The notes: generated by a model not told the origin, from the letters alone. DNA of 64,000 nucleotides from CALEUX01 sp964608615 (GCA_964608615.1 CAZSQG010000002.1:36090-100089), one strand, 5' to 3'; positions 26,844 through 37,089 are shown, counted from the first letter of the stretch. Program-made: numbers and translations.

Positions 26844-28121
26844 CTAAACAATCATTCCGGCTGCAACTGTTTCGTTGGTTCCCTCATCAATTAAAATAAG
26901 ACTGCCTGTTGTGCGGTTTACACTGTATGAATCAAAAAACAGAGGTTTGGTGGTTCTGAGTGATACACGAACAATATCGTTCATTCCAACTTCCTGATTT
27001 CCGAATTCCTTTTCCAGATCACTAATATTCATTTTATACTGAACATCTTTTACCATACAACGAACTTCGGCTGTTGTATGCTTGAGTGCATATTTTCCTC
27101 CTATAACCAGTTTCTTATCATTAAACCAGCATAACATTACTTCCAGATTCTGATCAACACGTGGAGCTTGTCCGTTTCCAACTTTAACCAACATGTCACC
27201 CCTACTGATATCAATATCGTCTTCAAGTGAAATAGTAACCGACAGAGGGGCACATGCCTGCTCATATGAATCTCCAAAAAGATCGATGCTCTTAACCTTT
27301 GAGGTAAAACCAGAAGGTAGTACCGAAAGGGTATCACCTACATTAATAACCCCACTTGCTACACGTCCTGCATATCCACGGTAGTCGGGCCATTCGCGCG
27401 ATTGCGGACGAACAACATACTGAACCGGAAAACGGAAATCATCGCGATTAATATCACTTCCAATATGTATATTTTCGAGAAGATACATTAATGTAGGACC
27501 CTGATACCAATTCATCTTTGTGCTTCGGTCCACCACATTATCGCCATCAAGGGCACTAATAGGTACGTAACGCACATCCTTAACAGATAGTTTGGATGCA
27601 ATGGCTTCAAAATCATCCTTAATGGCATCAAACACCTCTTCCTGGTAGCTAACAAGATCCATTTTATTAACACATACAATGATGTGAGGAATGTGCAATA
27701 ATGAAGCTATATAAGCGTGGCGACGCGTTTGTTCAAGAACTCCCAATCGTGCATCCACCAGAATAATGGCCACGTTGGCAGTACTGGCACCGGTAACCAT
27801 ATTACGAGTATATTGAATATGCCCTGGCGTATCTGCAATAATGAATTTACGTTTGGGAGTTGCAAAATAACGATAGGCCACATCAATAGTTATACCCTGC
27901 TCACGCTCGGCTCTAAGGCCATCGGTAAGCAACGCCAGGTTAACCTGCTCTCCGCCAGCGCGTATGCTGGCCTGCTCAATGGCTTCCATCTGGTCTTCAA
28001 AAATAGCTTTTGAATCATAAAGCAAACGACCAATTAATGTGCTTTTCCCATCATCTACGCTTCCCGCTGTGGTAAAGCGCAACAACTCCATATCGAGATA
28101 TCCTGTATTTTTTCCGCTCAT
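26844..28121 (-). CDS. cysN: Sulfate adenylyltransferase subunit 1 (GTPase)
   Basis: 425 residues. It is an EF-Tu-like GTPase: P-loop GSVDDGKSTLIGRLL, switch II DTPGHIQYTRNM and NKMD are all intact, followed by two beta-barrel domains. It drives ATP sulfurylase with CysD to make APS from sulfate. It is shorter than E. coli CysN (475) and has no fused APS kinase. It starts 20 bases after the cysD stop in the order cysD-cysN; no cysC or cysH gene lies in the window, so the rest of sulfate assimilation is elsewhere. Confidence 0.93.
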   Translation of the reverse strand: MSGKNTGYLDMELLRFTTAGSVDDGKSTLIGRLLYDSKAIFEDQMEAIEQASIRAGGEQVNLALLTDGLRAEREQGITIDVAYRYFATPKRKFIIADTPGHIQYTRNMVTGASTANVAIILVDARLGVLEQTRRHAYIASLLHIPHIIVCVNKMDLVSYQEEVFDAIKDDFEAIASKLSVKDVRYVPISALDGDNVVDRSTKMNWYQGPTLMYLLENIHIGSDINRDDFRFPVQYVVRPQSREWPDYRGYAGRVASGVINVGDTLSVLPSGFTSKVKSIDLFGDSYEQACAPLSVTISLEDDIDISRGDMLVKVGNGQAPRVDQNLEVMLCWFNDKKLVIGGKYALKHTTAEVRCMVKDVQYKMNISDLEKEFGNQEVGMNDIVRVSLRTTKPLFFDSYSVNRTTGSLILIDEGTNETVAAGMIV

Positions 28122-28141
28122 GCTTATCTTTTCATTCCGAA

Positions 28142-29047
28142 TTAAAAATAACCTTCCTTCTTCCTGTCTTCCATGGCGGCATCCGAACGCTTATCGTCGG
28201 CTCTGCCACCACGCTCTGTAACACGCGAAGCTGCCACTTCCAAAATAATGTCTTCAAGCGTGTTGGCTGTTGACCGGGTAAGTCCGGTACAAGTAATATC
28301 GCCAATAGTTCTGCAACGAACATCAATCACAACAGGCTTTTCTTCATCACGTAATTTCATAAATGGCGCAGTAGCTAATATTGTACCGTCACGTTCGAAC
28401 ACCTCACGCTTATGGGTAAAATATAAGGAAGGTAATTCAATTTTCTCCATATAGATGTATTGCCACACATCCATTTCGGTCCAGTTGCTGATTGGGAAAA
28501 CCCTGAAATGCTCTCCCATATTTTTTCGGCCATTAAAGAGGTTCCAAAGTTCAGGACGTTGGTTTTTAGGATCCCACTGACCAAACTCATCCCTATGCGA
28601 GAAGAATCGTTCCTTTGCCCGGGCTTTTTCTTCATCACGACGACCGCCACCCATTGCAGCATCAAATTTATACTCTTCAATGGTATCTAAAAGTGTAATG
28701 GTCTGCAATTTGTTACGACTGGCATTATAACCCGATTCTTCCTTTGCCCGGCCTTTATCGATTGAATCCTGAACTGATCCTACAATACAACGTGTGCCGG
28801 TTTTTTCCATTAACCGATCGCGGTACTCAAGTGTTTCGGGAAAATTATGGCCTGTGTCAATATGCAAGAGTGGAAATGGAACCTTAGCCGGCCAAAAAGC
28901 CTTTAACGCAAGGTGAAACATAATGATTGAATCTTTCCCACCAGAAAAAAGCATCACAGGTTTCTCAAACTGAGCAGCAACTTCACGAATCACAAAAATT
29001 GACTCAGCTTCCAGCTCCTTAAGGTGATTGATCTGATTTTTATCCAT
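28142..29047 (-). CDS. cysD: Sulfate adenylyltransferase subunit 2
   Basis: 301 residues, matching E. coli CysD (302). The PP-loop is MLFSGGKDSIIMFHLALK. The conserved GGGRRDEEKARAKER, FPISNWTEMDVWQYI and CRTIGDITCTG segments are present. It is the catalytic subunit of ATP sulfurylase, forming APS and pyrophosphate, and is cotranscribed with cysN. The upstream gap to fabI contains a terminator for fabI, so cysDN has its own promoter. Confidence 0.95.
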   Translation of the reverse strand: MDKNQINHLKELEAESIFVIREVAAQFEKPVMLFSGGKDSIIMFHLALKAFWPAKVPFPLLHIDTGHNFPETLEYRDRLMEKTGTRCIVGSVQDSIDKGRAKEESGYNASRNKLQTITLLDTIEEYKFDAAMGGGRRDEEKARAKERFFSHRDEFGQWDPKNQRPELWNLFNGRKNMGEHFRVFPISNWTEMDVWQYIYMEKIELPSLYFTHKREVFERDGTILATAPFMKLRDEEKPVVIDVRCRTIGDITCTGLTRSTANTLEDIILEVAASRVTERGGRADDKRSDAAMEDRKKEGYF

Positions 29048-29181
29048 GAATTAAAACTTTTTCTTTTATCATAGTAAGGTAAAACCACGGTAAAATTAAT
29101 ATTTAAACCGGACTTAAGGTCACCTTGTAATCTACTAATTGCTTTTATTATCGTCTGGCAATAATCAGTGTAAGGCAAAAT

Positions 29182-29213
29182 AAAAAAGCCATATCCGAAG
29201 AAACAGCTTTTTT
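29182..29213 (-). terminator. Terminator after fabI
   Basis: AAAAAAGC (29182-29189) pairs with GCTTTTTT (29206-29213) over a 16-base loop; on the minus strand the last arm is a T run. It is symmetric and could also act on plus-strand transcripts. Confidence 0.55.
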
Positions 29214-29235
29214 GCCTTTTTGTTCATTTTATCAA

Positions 29236-30081
29236 TTAATACAGATCTTGTACATCGTCAGAGTCAAAGCTCTTGTTGTATTGCTTCATAGCTCGTAAAC
29301 TCATACCCATACTTGAAAACCCTCCATCGTGAAAAAGATTCTGCATGGTTACCTTGCGGGTAAAATCAGAAAACATAACCACACAATAATCGGCGCAATC
29401 ATTGGCATCGGCATTACCAAGCGGAGACATACGGTTGGAGAAATCAATCAGACCATCAATCCCTTTTACACCACTACCTGCTGTTGTAATGGTTGGTGAC
29501 TGACTAATAGTATTAACCCGCACCTTTTTTTCGCGTCCATAAATATAACCAAAGCTTCGTGCAATTGATTCCAGTAAGGCTTTAGCATCGGCCATATCGT
29601 TATAGCCGTATAGAGTACGTTGAGCTGCTACATACGAAAGTGCCACAATAGATCCACCTTCACTCATACCATCCATTTTAAATGCCGACTGTACAAGCTT
29701 GTGAAACGAAATAGCAGATATGTCAAGTGTTTTTTCAAGGTAGTTATAATCCAGATCGTGGTAAACGCGTTTTTTTCGCACGTTTAGCGACATCCCGATG
29801 GAATGAAGAATAAAATCGATTTTTCCGCCTAAAACCTCCATCGAAGTTTTAATCACATTTTCAAGATCAGCTACATTGGTGGCATCAGCCGGAATTACCG
29901 CTGCGCCGGTTTTTTCAGCCAGTTCAGTAACACTTCCCATACGACAAGCCACATGGGTGTTTGAGAGCGTAAATATAGCGCCTTCTTCATGTGCCCGTTC
30001 TGCAACTTTCCAAGCTATTGACATGTCGTTAAGCGCACCAAAAATAATCCCTCTTTTACCTTTCAATAAATTGTATCCCAT
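29236..30081 (-). CDS. fabI: Enoyl-[acyl-carrier-protein] reductase (NADH)
   Basis: 281 residues of the SDR superfamily. The N-terminus LKGKRGIIFGALNDMSIAW matches the FabI variant of the nucleotide-binding loop. The catalytic Tyr-X6-Lys is in LYGYNDMADAKA, and INTISQSPTITTAGSGVKG matches the FabI substrate loop. It reduces enoyl-ACP in fatty acid elongation in the cytosol and is the target of triclosan-type inhibitors in other species. It is transcribed alone; CAAATATA (30107-30114) is TATATTTG on the minus strand, a likely -7 box. Confidence 0.94.
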   Translation of the reverse strand: MGYNLLKGKRGIIFGALNDMSIAWKVAERAHEEGAIFTLSNTHVACRMGSVTELAEKTGAAVIPADATNVADLENVIKTSMEVLGGKIDFILHSIGMSLNVRKKRVYHDLDYNYLEKTLDISAISFHKLVQSAFKMDGMSEGGSIVALSYVAAQRTLYGYNDMADAKALLESIARSFGYIYGREKKVRVNTISQSPTITTAGSGVKGIDGLIDFSNRMSPLGNADANDCADYCVVMFSDFTRKVTMQNLFHDGGFSSMGMSLRAMKQYNKSFDSDDVQDLY

Positions 30082-30207
30082 ATCAGAATTTTAATTTTTG
30101 AGGGTACAAATATAAGGCTTAATTGCGCACAATGAAAAAATAAACTTTTTTTTGTCTTTATTAAGTCTATTTAAGGATTAATAAAAAGCTAAAAAACAAA
30201 GGAAGAA

Positions 30208-31863
30208 TCAGCTATTCATTAAGTCACGTGCATTAATAACAGCAGCCTCAGATAATTCAGCACCACTGAGCATTCCTGCGATTTCAATAATACGTTCTTC
30301 GTACGTCAGTTTTTTAATTTCTGAAACTGTTTGATGGCCGGCATCTGATTTATAAACTTTGTAATGATGTGAGCCTTTCCCTGCAATCTGTGGTAAATGG
30401 GTAATACTGATAACCTGAATATTCCGGCTTATTTGTTGCATGATACGACCCATTTTATCGGCAATTTCGCCCGAAACACCGGTATCAATTTCATCAAATA
30501 TTATGGTGGGCAATCCTTTGGCTGATGATAACAAGGCTTTAATGCACAACATAACACGCGACAACTCACCACCCGATGCTACTTTAGGAATATCGGCAAG
30601 CGCGCCATTTTTATTGGCTGTGAACAGAAACTGAATCTCATCCGAGCCGTCTTCCCGAAATTTTTCAGCTTCGGTGCGCGAAACCTTAAACTGCGCATAT
30701 GGCATTCCCAGTTCACGTAACTGAATTTCAATAGCCTCCTCAATTTGGAAAAAAACAGCCTGACGTTTATCCGAAAGCTGACCGGCCAGTTTCTTAACCT
30801 GTAACTCCTGATTGACAATGGTTTCATCCAATTGTAACAACTCCTCATCAAACGAGTCAAGTGTTTGCAATTTATTTTCAAAATCGGCACATAAATCAAT
30901 CAAAGCTTCAACTGAACTGATTTGGTGTTTATGTTGAAGCGAGTATATCAGGTCGAGCCTATCCTGAACCCAGCGAATACGATTCGGATCAAACTCAATA
31001 CCGGCTGTTTTTTCAGAAATCTCTCCGGCCACATCTTTCATTTCAATGTAAACCGAATCTATTCGTGCTAAAAGCTCTTCTCCACCAGGCAGATATTTAC
31101 AAATCTTACGTATTTCATTTTGAATTTGATGTAAGCCATCTAAAACAGGAAATTCATTCTCAAAAAGTAATTGATTGGACAAAGCTAAAGCCGATTTAAT
31201 TTCTTCCACATGAGTTAACTGTTCAAGTTCCTGCTCAAGCTCAATTTGTTCACCCAACTTCAACTCAGCCTGGCGTAATTGTTGAGACTGGAATTCCCAG
31301 TAATCTCTGTCGCCCTGCTGCTTTTCGTGCATTTCAACCAACCTTGACCGTTCCTTTTGAAGTTGTTTTAACGATAAAAACTCTATTTTATAACTTTCTT
31401 TCAGATGATTGTTTTTAGCCACAGTATCAACCACCATCAACTGATAAGAGTAATCGCCCAGCAGAAGATTTTGGTGTTGCGAATGGATATCAATAAGACG
31501 TTGAGTCAGCTCTTTCAGAAAGATAAGATTGGCAGGAGTATCGTTAACAAAAGCACGCGACTTGCCATTTGGCAGAACCTCGCGACGAATAACTGTTTCT
31601 TTATCAAAATCAATATCTTCCTCAGCAAAAAGGGCTTCCAAACCGTACCCCTCGATATTAAAATGAGCCTCCACAACACATTTTTGCTCCTTATCGCGCA
31701 TGGTCAATGTATCATTACGTTGCCCAAGAATCAATCCCAAAGCCCCAAGCATAATGGATTTTCCGGCCCCTGTTTCGCCTGTGATAACAGATAAACCATC
31801 CTCAAAACCTATTTCGGCAGAGTCAATTAAGGCGTAGTTTGATATAATTAGTTGCTTAAGCAT
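30208..31863 (-). CDS. recN: DNA repair ATPase RecN
   Basis: 551 residues, like E. coli RecN (553). The protein is SMC-like: Walker A GETGAGKSIMLGALGLILGQR near the N-terminus, a long coiled coil in the middle (about 150-400), and at the C-terminus signature ASGGELSRVMLCIKAL and Walker B TIIFDEIDTGVSGE. It works in recombinational repair of double-strand breaks. It is the last gene of the bamD-rpoZ-coaBC-DUF4835-recN cluster that is widely conserved in Bacteroidota; 36 bases separate it from the DUF4835 gene. Confidence 0.94.
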   Translation of the reverse strand: MLKQLIISNYALIDSAEIGFEDGLSVITGETGAGKSIMLGALGLILGQRNDTLTMRDKEQKCVVEAHFNIEGYGLEALFAEEDIDFDKETVIRREVLPNGKSRAFVNDTPANLIFLKELTQRLIDIHSQHQNLLLGDYSYQLMVVDTVAKNNHLKESYKIEFLSLKQLQKERSRLVEMHEKQQGDRDYWEFQSQQLRQAELKLGEQIELEQELEQLTHVEEIKSALALSNQLLFENEFPVLDGLHQIQNEIRKICKYLPGGEELLARIDSVYIEMKDVAGEISEKTAGIEFDPNRIRWVQDRLDLIYSLQHKHQISSVEALIDLCADFENKLQTLDSFDEELLQLDETIVNQELQVKKLAGQLSDKRQAVFFQIEEAIEIQLRELGMPYAQFKVSRTEAEKFREDGSDEIQFLFTANKNGALADIPKVASGGELSRVMLCIKALLSSAKGLPTIIFDEIDTGVSGEIADKMGRIMQQISRNIQVISITHLPQIAGKGSHHYKVYKSDAGHQTVSEIKKLTYEERIIEIAGMLSGAELSEAAVINARDLMNS

Positions 31864-31899
31864 AGGAGCATTTCTTTATCAGGCAAAAATAAAAAAACG

Positions 31900-32805
31900 T
31901 TAAAGTCTTTCTGTTTCACTCTGTAGTTTCCTGTATTTCTCCGAATTTGCAGGATCAACTTCGGTAAGAATATTTACAACACGTCCTTTTTCCATTGATG
32001 GCGATTTGGAGAATAAATTAATAAGCTCTTCGGTTTTGGCATCAAAAAAGAGTACCAGTGCAAAGGAGTTAGGTCTTTGCCTATAAACACGCTGTAACAA
32101 TTCAAGCGATGAAGCTATATTAGAACGCCCATCATCGGGTTTTGCTGCCATTAAATCAAGCCCTTTACGGTGATACTGATAGTAACAATTACGTAATGGC
32201 ACATGATATTCGTTCAGCATGTTTTCAACCAGCCAGTATCTGTTTCGGGTACTCTCAAACGAACGCCAGCCCGCTTCCCGGGCATTTTGCATTACATTAA
32301 CAATCTGTTCTGCCTTCTGAAAATATGGAGTACCTCCTCTTTGACTGAAACTATCATAATCGTATCCTAAAATAATATAGGCATAATATGCTAACATACC
32401 AACCAGGTTAGACTCAATATTTGCAGGATTATAGATTAATGGTTCAAATTCGACGTAACGAAAACTAAGGTTCTGATCGAGATAATTAATAATAGTTGTA
32501 CTATAAGATGAGTTATAAACGGGACGTCGTGACTGAATCTGCATAGTGCCTTTAAATTCATCGGAGCCAATCATTTCACGAATATTTATCAGAATACTGC
32601 AATCAATACGTTCCTCGGCCTTATAATTATGATCAGTCCATTTCTGTCCGTTGATAAATTCCATAATTTCTTTTTGAAGAGTTTCAAACACTCCCCTATT
32701 GGTGCCCTGAACACTTGGAGCAACAACTTGAACGGTACAACGAAACTCCTGAGCATAAGACATAAAGGAGGTTATCACCAATAAAAAAAACAGTACAAAT
32801 CTCAT
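31900..32805 (-). CDS. DUF4835-type secreted protein
   Basis: 301 residues with a Sec signal peptide (VLFFLLVITSFMSYAQ). The mature part begins EFRCTVQVVAPSVQGTN, the opening of DUF4835 proteins, which in Bacteroidota lie between coaBC and recN as here. The function is not established. The location should be periplasmic or outer-membrane associated. It is 34 bases after the coaBC stop, in the same transcription unit. Confidence 0.85.
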   Translation of the reverse strand: MRFVLFFLLVITSFMSYAQEFRCTVQVVAPSVQGTNRGVFETLQKEIMEFINGQKWTDHNYKAEERIDCSILINIREMIGSDEFKGTMQIQSRRPVYNSSYSTTIINYLDQNLSFRYVEFEPLIYNPANIESNLVGMLAYYAYIILGYDYDSFSQRGGTPYFQKAEQIVNVMQNAREAGWRSFESTRNRYWLVENMLNEYHVPLRNCYYQYHRKGLDLMAAKPDDGRSNIASSLELLQRVYRQRPNSFALVLFFDAKTEELINLFSKSPSMEKGRVVNILTEVDPANSEKYRKLQSETERL

Positions 32806-32839
32806 CTTAATAAATATTGGTTTGTTTTGAAAGCATAAA

Positions 32840-34051
32840 CTAAATCACCATAAATTTTTCCAGGTAATCCACCACATCCGAAGCAGCTTCTTTCTTACTC
32901 TTTAACGGGAACTCAACCGTTTTATTTTCTTTATCAATAATGGTAATTCGGTTTGTGTCAACCATAAAACCAGAACCAGATGAAGCCAGCGAATTTAGCA
33001 CAACAAAATCCAGGTTTTTAGCTTTCAGTTTTACAATTGCGTTGTTTTCTTCGTTTTCAGTTTCAAGAGCAAAACCCACTAAAATCTGACCCTTCTTTTT
33101 TATTTCGCCCATATTTTTTGCAATATCAGGATTAGCTTTTAGTTGAAGCGTAAAGTTTTGTCCTGTACGTTTAATTTTATGCCGGGCAGCTTCAACAGGC
33201 GAAAAATCACCCACTGCTGCTGCCATCACCGCACCATCGGCATGTGGAAATAACTCTCTGGACTTTTCGAACATCTCGCTGGCCGAAACAACATCTATTC
33301 GGTTAATATTTCTGTTTTCAACCTTCATCTGAACAGGACCAGCAATAAGATCCACTCTGGCTCCACGGGCGGCTAGCTCTTCAGCAATTGCAAAACCCAT
33401 TTTTCCCGAAGAATAATTACCAATAAAACGAACCGGATCAATGGCCTCATGCGTGGGTCCGGCCGTTACCATTATGCGTTTACCTATCAGACTTTTTTTT
33501 TTCTCTGAAGACTGAAAAAATGAAATTATTTGATGCAAAATAGCTTCAGGCTCTTCCATTCGACCTTTCCCATGTAAACCACTTGCCAGAACACCAGTGC
33601 CTGGTTCAATCACTTTGCAGCCCCATCCTTCCAGAGCATTAATATTTTTTTGTGTTGCAGGATGTGCATACATATCAAGATCCATAGCCGGAGCAATAAA
33701 AACTGGACATTTGGCCGAAAGATAAGTGGTGAGCAATAAATTGTCGCAAATACCATTAGCCATTTTTGCCATTGTGTTGGCTGAAGCAGGTGCTATAACC
33801 ATCACGTCGGCCCATAGCCCCAAATCAACATGACTGTGCCATGTACCGTCGCGATTTTCGAAAAAGGTACCAAGAACAGGACGACCCGATAATGCCGAAA
33901 GAGTAACAGGAGTAATAAACTCTTTCCCGGCTGGCGTTACAATTACTTGTACATCAGCACCCTCTTTCATCAGCAGGCGAAGTAAAAACGCGGCTTTATA
34001 AGCTGCAATGCTGCCCGTTATGCCAAGAATTATTTTTTTACCTTTTAACAT
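32840..34051 (-). CDS. coaBC: Bifunctional phosphopantothenoylcysteine decarboxylase / synthetase
   Basis: 403 residues, the usual length. The N-terminal CoaC flavodomain (about 1-185) has ILGITGSIAAYKAAFLLRLL and the PASANTMAKMANGICDNLL and PAMDLDMY segments. The C-terminal CoaB domain (about 190-400) has MVTAGPTHEAIDPVRFIGNYSSGKMG and the KIKRT and NDI/VLN-type CTP-site segment. Together they turn phosphopantothenate and cysteine into phosphopantetheine for coenzyme A. Confidence 0.95.
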   Translation of the reverse strand: MLKGKKIILGITGSIAAYKAAFLLRLLMKEGADVQVIVTPAGKEFITPVTLSALSGRPVLGTFFENRDGTWHSHVDLGLWADVMVIAPASANTMAKMANGICDNLLLTTYLSAKCPVFIAPAMDLDMYAHPATQKNINALEGWGCKVIEPGTGVLASGLHGKGRMEEPEAILHQIISFFQSSEKKKSLIGKRIMVTAGPTHEAIDPVRFIGNYSSGKMGFAIAEELAARGARVDLIAGPVQMKVENRNINRIDVVSASEMFEKSRELFPHADGAVMAAAVGDFSPVEAARHKIKRTGQNFTLQLKANPDIAKNMGEIKKKGQILVGFALETENEENNAIVKLKAKNLDFVVLNSLASSGSGFMVDTNRITIIDKENKTVEFPLKSKKEAASDVVDYLEKFMVI

Positions 34052-34264
34052 ATTGTTTATGTTTAGGTTATTTGGTTTTAAGCCAAAGTTACGCTTTCAA
34101 AGATAAAACCTATTCCCGATTCAAAAAATCTTTTTCCTGATCCAAATCAGGCTAACGCTTTATTATTAAAAGCCATTACGCTAAAAAAAAAGATAAAAGA
34201 AACCCTTAAGTCTCTTTTATCTTCTTAAAATCAGTTCAACCCGCGATTAAAAAATCGCTTACGA

Positions 34265-34597
34265 TTATTCAGGTAAAATATCTTTTGCTGGATTACGGAA
34301 ATATACATTTCCTTCGGCAAATTCACTGCTGGCTATTGAAACTGCTTTTGGAAGCCGTTCGTAAAACCTGGAAATTTCAATTTGCTCACGGTTTTCAAAC
34401 ACTTCTTCAAGATTATCGGTATAAGAAGCAAACTCCTGAAGTTTCTTATTCAGTTCCTCCTTTATTTCTACACTAATCTGATTAGCCCGCTTAGAAATTA
34501 CTGTTACCGACTCGTAAATATTTCCGGTTGGTTCAGAAAGTTTTGTTGTATCCCAGGTTATGGTATTCAACGGAGCGTTTGATTTTTTGTAGTCCAT
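34265..34597 (-). CDS. rpoZ: RNA polymerase omega subunit, Bacteroidota type
   Basis: 110 residues. The segment NIYESVTVISKRANQISVEIKEEL matches the conserved omega/Rpb6 helix that wraps the beta' C-terminus. Position between bamD and coaBC is the conserved place for omega in this phylum and in many other bacteria (rpoZ next to coaBC). It is small and cytosolic and helps RNA polymerase assembly. The gap of 213 bases to coaBC holds no gene. Confidence 0.85.
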   Translation of the reverse strand: MDYKKSNAPLNTITWDTTKLSEPTGNIYESVTVISKRANQISVEIKEELNKKLQEFASYTDNLEEVFENREQIEISRFYERLPKAVSIASSEFAEGNVYFRNPAKDILPE

Positions 34598-34637
34598 ACT
34601 ATTGACAATATCAGGTTAAAATACTTATAATTAACAA

Positions 34638-35432
34638 TTAATTCAACAAAGAGGAGCTTTCCTCAAATATTTTACTGGCTTTACTAAGATACTCACTTTC
34701 CGGGAATTCATTAATAAAAGAATAATATTCATCAACTGTTTCCCTCAAACGATCTTTCTTTTTCTCCTCAACACTATTTATAGCCTCAATGTATCTCGAT
34801 TCCAGAATCAGGAACGATAACTCTTCCCTGTATTTAGTATCAGGGAACTCATCCAGACTGTTTCGGGCCGAGATAATTGCACTCTGATAGTTGTTTCCAA
34901 GATAGGTTCCCAAATTAAAATACAACCGAGCACTAAGATAGGATTTATAAACCAGTTTATCCCGTAATTCATCCATCAGCTTAGTAGCATCAGCTACTCT
35001 TGGACTTTGGGGATACAAACTAATAAAAAGCTGAAATCCATCGAGTGCACTATATGTTTCAGTTTGATCGAGCCTTGCATTTCTCGACATTTTGTAATTG
35101 CAATAGGCTGTCATAAATTGAGCTTCCTCAGCATTTTTACTGGTAGGATAATTTTGCACAAACATCTTAAAATAATGTTCGCCCATAATATAATCCCTCA
35201 TTCCATAAAGGCAGTTAGCAAATGCTATATGCGCTTCTTCCGATTTTTCCGTTCCCCTATATATTCCTATCAGTTCTTTTAAGAGTGTTGCAGCACGCAT
35301 ATAATCTTCGGCCTGGTAGTATTCCATAGCTTTCTGATACTTCAAATCATAATCAGTGCTTTTTAAAAGTTTTTGATAATTACCACAAGAAGTTGACAGA
35401 ACAACTAAAAGCAAGAAGAATATTTTCCTCAT
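34638..35432 (-). CDS. bamD: Outer-membrane assembly lipoprotein BamD
   Basis: 264 residues. Lipobox STSC gives a lipid anchor near Cys16. The mature chain is built of TPR-like helices: KYQKAMEYYQAEDYMRAATLLKELI, then GEHYFKMFVQNYP and DGFQLFISLYP, as in BamD/YfiO. It should sit on the inner leaflet of the outer membrane and help BamA insert beta-barrels. It is the first gene of the cluster. CAAAGATA (35494-35501) is TATCTTTG on the minus strand, a likely -7 box about 60 bases upstream. Confidence 0.92.
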   Translation of the reverse strand: MRKIFFLLLVVLSTSCGNYQKLLKSTDYDLKYQKAMEYYQAEDYMRAATLLKELIGIYRGTEKSEEAHIAFANCLYGMRDYIMGEHYFKMFVQNYPTSKNAEEAQFMTAYCNYKMSRNARLDQTETYSALDGFQLFISLYPQSPRVADATKLMDELRDKLVYKSYLSARLYFNLGTYLGNNYQSAIISARNSLDEFPDTKYREELSFLILESRYIEAINSVEEKKKDRLRETVDEYYSFINEFPESEYLSKASKIFEESSSLLN

Positions 35433-35790
35433 TATTAATACTTTACTTTGAATATTTCTTTAATAATCACTTTTTTAATCCGAAAATATTTTGCAAAGAT
35501 ACTGTTTTCCTGATAATCATATCACCAATCCAGCCTGGAATTTTCGTTAAACTATCTTTAACAGATTATACTAATCACATATTGGAAAGTTATATACTAA
35601 CAAAACCAATGATTTAAACCTCTTAAAACTTCAATAATAACAACGAAACCCGAGTGCTTTTTATCAAAAATCAGGCCATAATTAGAAAATCAAAATTTAT
35701 AGTGTGAAATAAAATTAAAGTTTAAGTTGGATTCTAAAAGTGTCAAAAAACATTACCTTTGCCCTTAAAATCACTTAAAAAAATACTATC
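35433..35790. other. Divergent promoter region bamD / oxoamine synthase
   Basis: 358 bases without a gene. It holds the minus-strand -7-like TATCTTTG at 35494-35501 (for bamD) and the plus-strand TACCTTTG at 35754-35761 (for the oxoamine synthase), with a TTG at 35727-35729 at the outer limit of -33 spacing. Nothing else stands out. Confidence 0.5.
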
Positions 35791-37032
35791 GTGGATATTT
35801 TTAGTAAGATAAGCGAGAATATGGGCCCATTAGGCCAATATGGTAAAGAGGCTCACGGTTACTTTACATTCCCAAAACTTGAAGGGGAAATTAGTGCGAA
35901 AATGAAATTTCGCGGTAAAGAAGTATTAACATGGAGTTTGAACAACTACCTTGGATTGGCTAATCATCCTGAAGTTCGCAAAGCTGATGCCGATGCTGCC
36001 AAAGAATGGGGGCTGGCTTATCCAATGGGTGCCCGCATGATGTCGGGGCACACAAGTAAACACGAAGAATTGGAAGCCTCGCTTGCCGAGTTCGTTCATA
36101 AAGAAGATGCCTTTCTTCTGAACTATGGTTATCAAGGAATGGTCTCTATTATTGACACCCTGGCCAGCCGTAATGATGTAATTGTTTACGACTCAGAATC
36201 ACACGCTTGTATCATCGACGGTTTACGATTACACATGGGCAAACGCTTTGTATTTGCACATAACGACATGGATAACCTGAAAAAACAGCTTGAACATGCT
36301 ACTGCTTTGGCTAAAAAACAAGGTGGAGGAATAATGGTTGTTACTGAAGGAGTATTTGGAATGGCCGGCGACCTTGGCAAACTTGATAAAATAGTTGAAC
36401 TTAAAAAAGATTATGAATTCCGTCTTTTAGTTGATGATGCACATGGATTTGGAACAATGGGTAAAACCGGTTCCGGAACCCCTGAACATTTTGGTGTTGA
36501 AGATGGTGTTGATGTTCACTTCAGTACTTTTGCCAAATCAATGGCAGGAATTGGAGCTTTTGTTGCCAGTACCGAAGAAGTAATCAATTACCTTCGTTAT
36601 AACATGCGTTCACAAATTTACGCCAAATCGCTCCCTATGCCAATGGTTATTGGCGCAATGAAAAGACTGGAATTATTACAAAACCACCCCGAACTGAAAG
36701 ACAATTTGTGGAAAATTGTTAAAGCACTTCAAAAAGGTTTCAAAGAAAAAGGTTTCAATCTTGGAAATACTGAAAGTCCTGTTACTCCTGTATTCCTTAA
36801 TGGTACAGTTCCGGAAGCTACTGCTTTAACCATGGATTTACGTGAGAACTATAACATTTTTTGCTCAATTGTTGCATACCCGGTTATTCCAAAGGGGCAA
36901 ATTATGCTGCGTATTATTCCTACCGCTGCGCATTCACTTGAAGATGTTGAATACACCATTAAAGCTTTTGCGGAAATTTCAGAAAAATTGAAGGCCGGCA
37001 AATATAAAAGTGATAGAATTGCAAGCTTATAA
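35791..37032 (+). CDS. Alpha-oxoamine synthase family PLP enzyme (KBL / serine palmitoyltransferase-like)
   Basis: 413 residues from a GTG start at 35791; an ATG 10 codons later is possible. Fold-type I features are clear: SLNNYLGLANHP, the cofactor-stacking region around ESHACIIDG, VDDAHGFG with the PLP Asp-x-x-His, and the Schiff-base Lys in FSTFAKSMAGIGAF. The family joins an amino acid to an acyl-CoA. In Bacteroidota it includes serine palmitoyltransferase (sphingolipids), glycine C-acetyltransferase and a third, less characterised paralogue. This sequence differs from the well-known SPT form, so I leave the substrate open. Confidence 0.82.
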   Translation: MDIFSKISENMGPLGQYGKEAHGYFTFPKLEGEISAKMKFRGKEVLTWSLNNYLGLANHPEVRKADADAAKEWGLAYPMGARMMSGHTSKHEELEASLAEFVHKEDAFLLNYGYQGMVSIIDTLASRNDVIVYDSESHACIIDGLRLHMGKRFVFAHNDMDNLKKQLEHATALAKKQGGGIMVVTEGVFGMAGDLGKLDKIVELKKDYEFRLLVDDAHGFGTMGKTGSGTPEHFGVEDGVDVHFSTFAKSMAGIGAFVASTEEVINYLRYNMRSQIYAKSLPMPMVIGAMKRLELLQNHPELKDNLWKIVKALQKGFKEKGFNLGNTESPVTPVFLNGTVPEATALTMDLRENYNIFCSIVAYPVIPKGQIMLRIIPTAAHSLEDVEYTIKAFAEISEKLKAGKYKSDRIASL

Positions 37033-37058
37033 ACTATAACATATTAGTTTAAGTTATA

Positions 37059-37089
37059 AAAGGCTGTTCCCATGGGACAGCCTTTTTTA
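37059..37089 (+). terminator. Intrinsic terminator after the oxoamine synthase gene
   Basis: AAGGCTGT and ACAGCCTT enclose TCCCATGGG; six Ts follow. It separates the synthase from the blaI promoter. Confidence 0.8.
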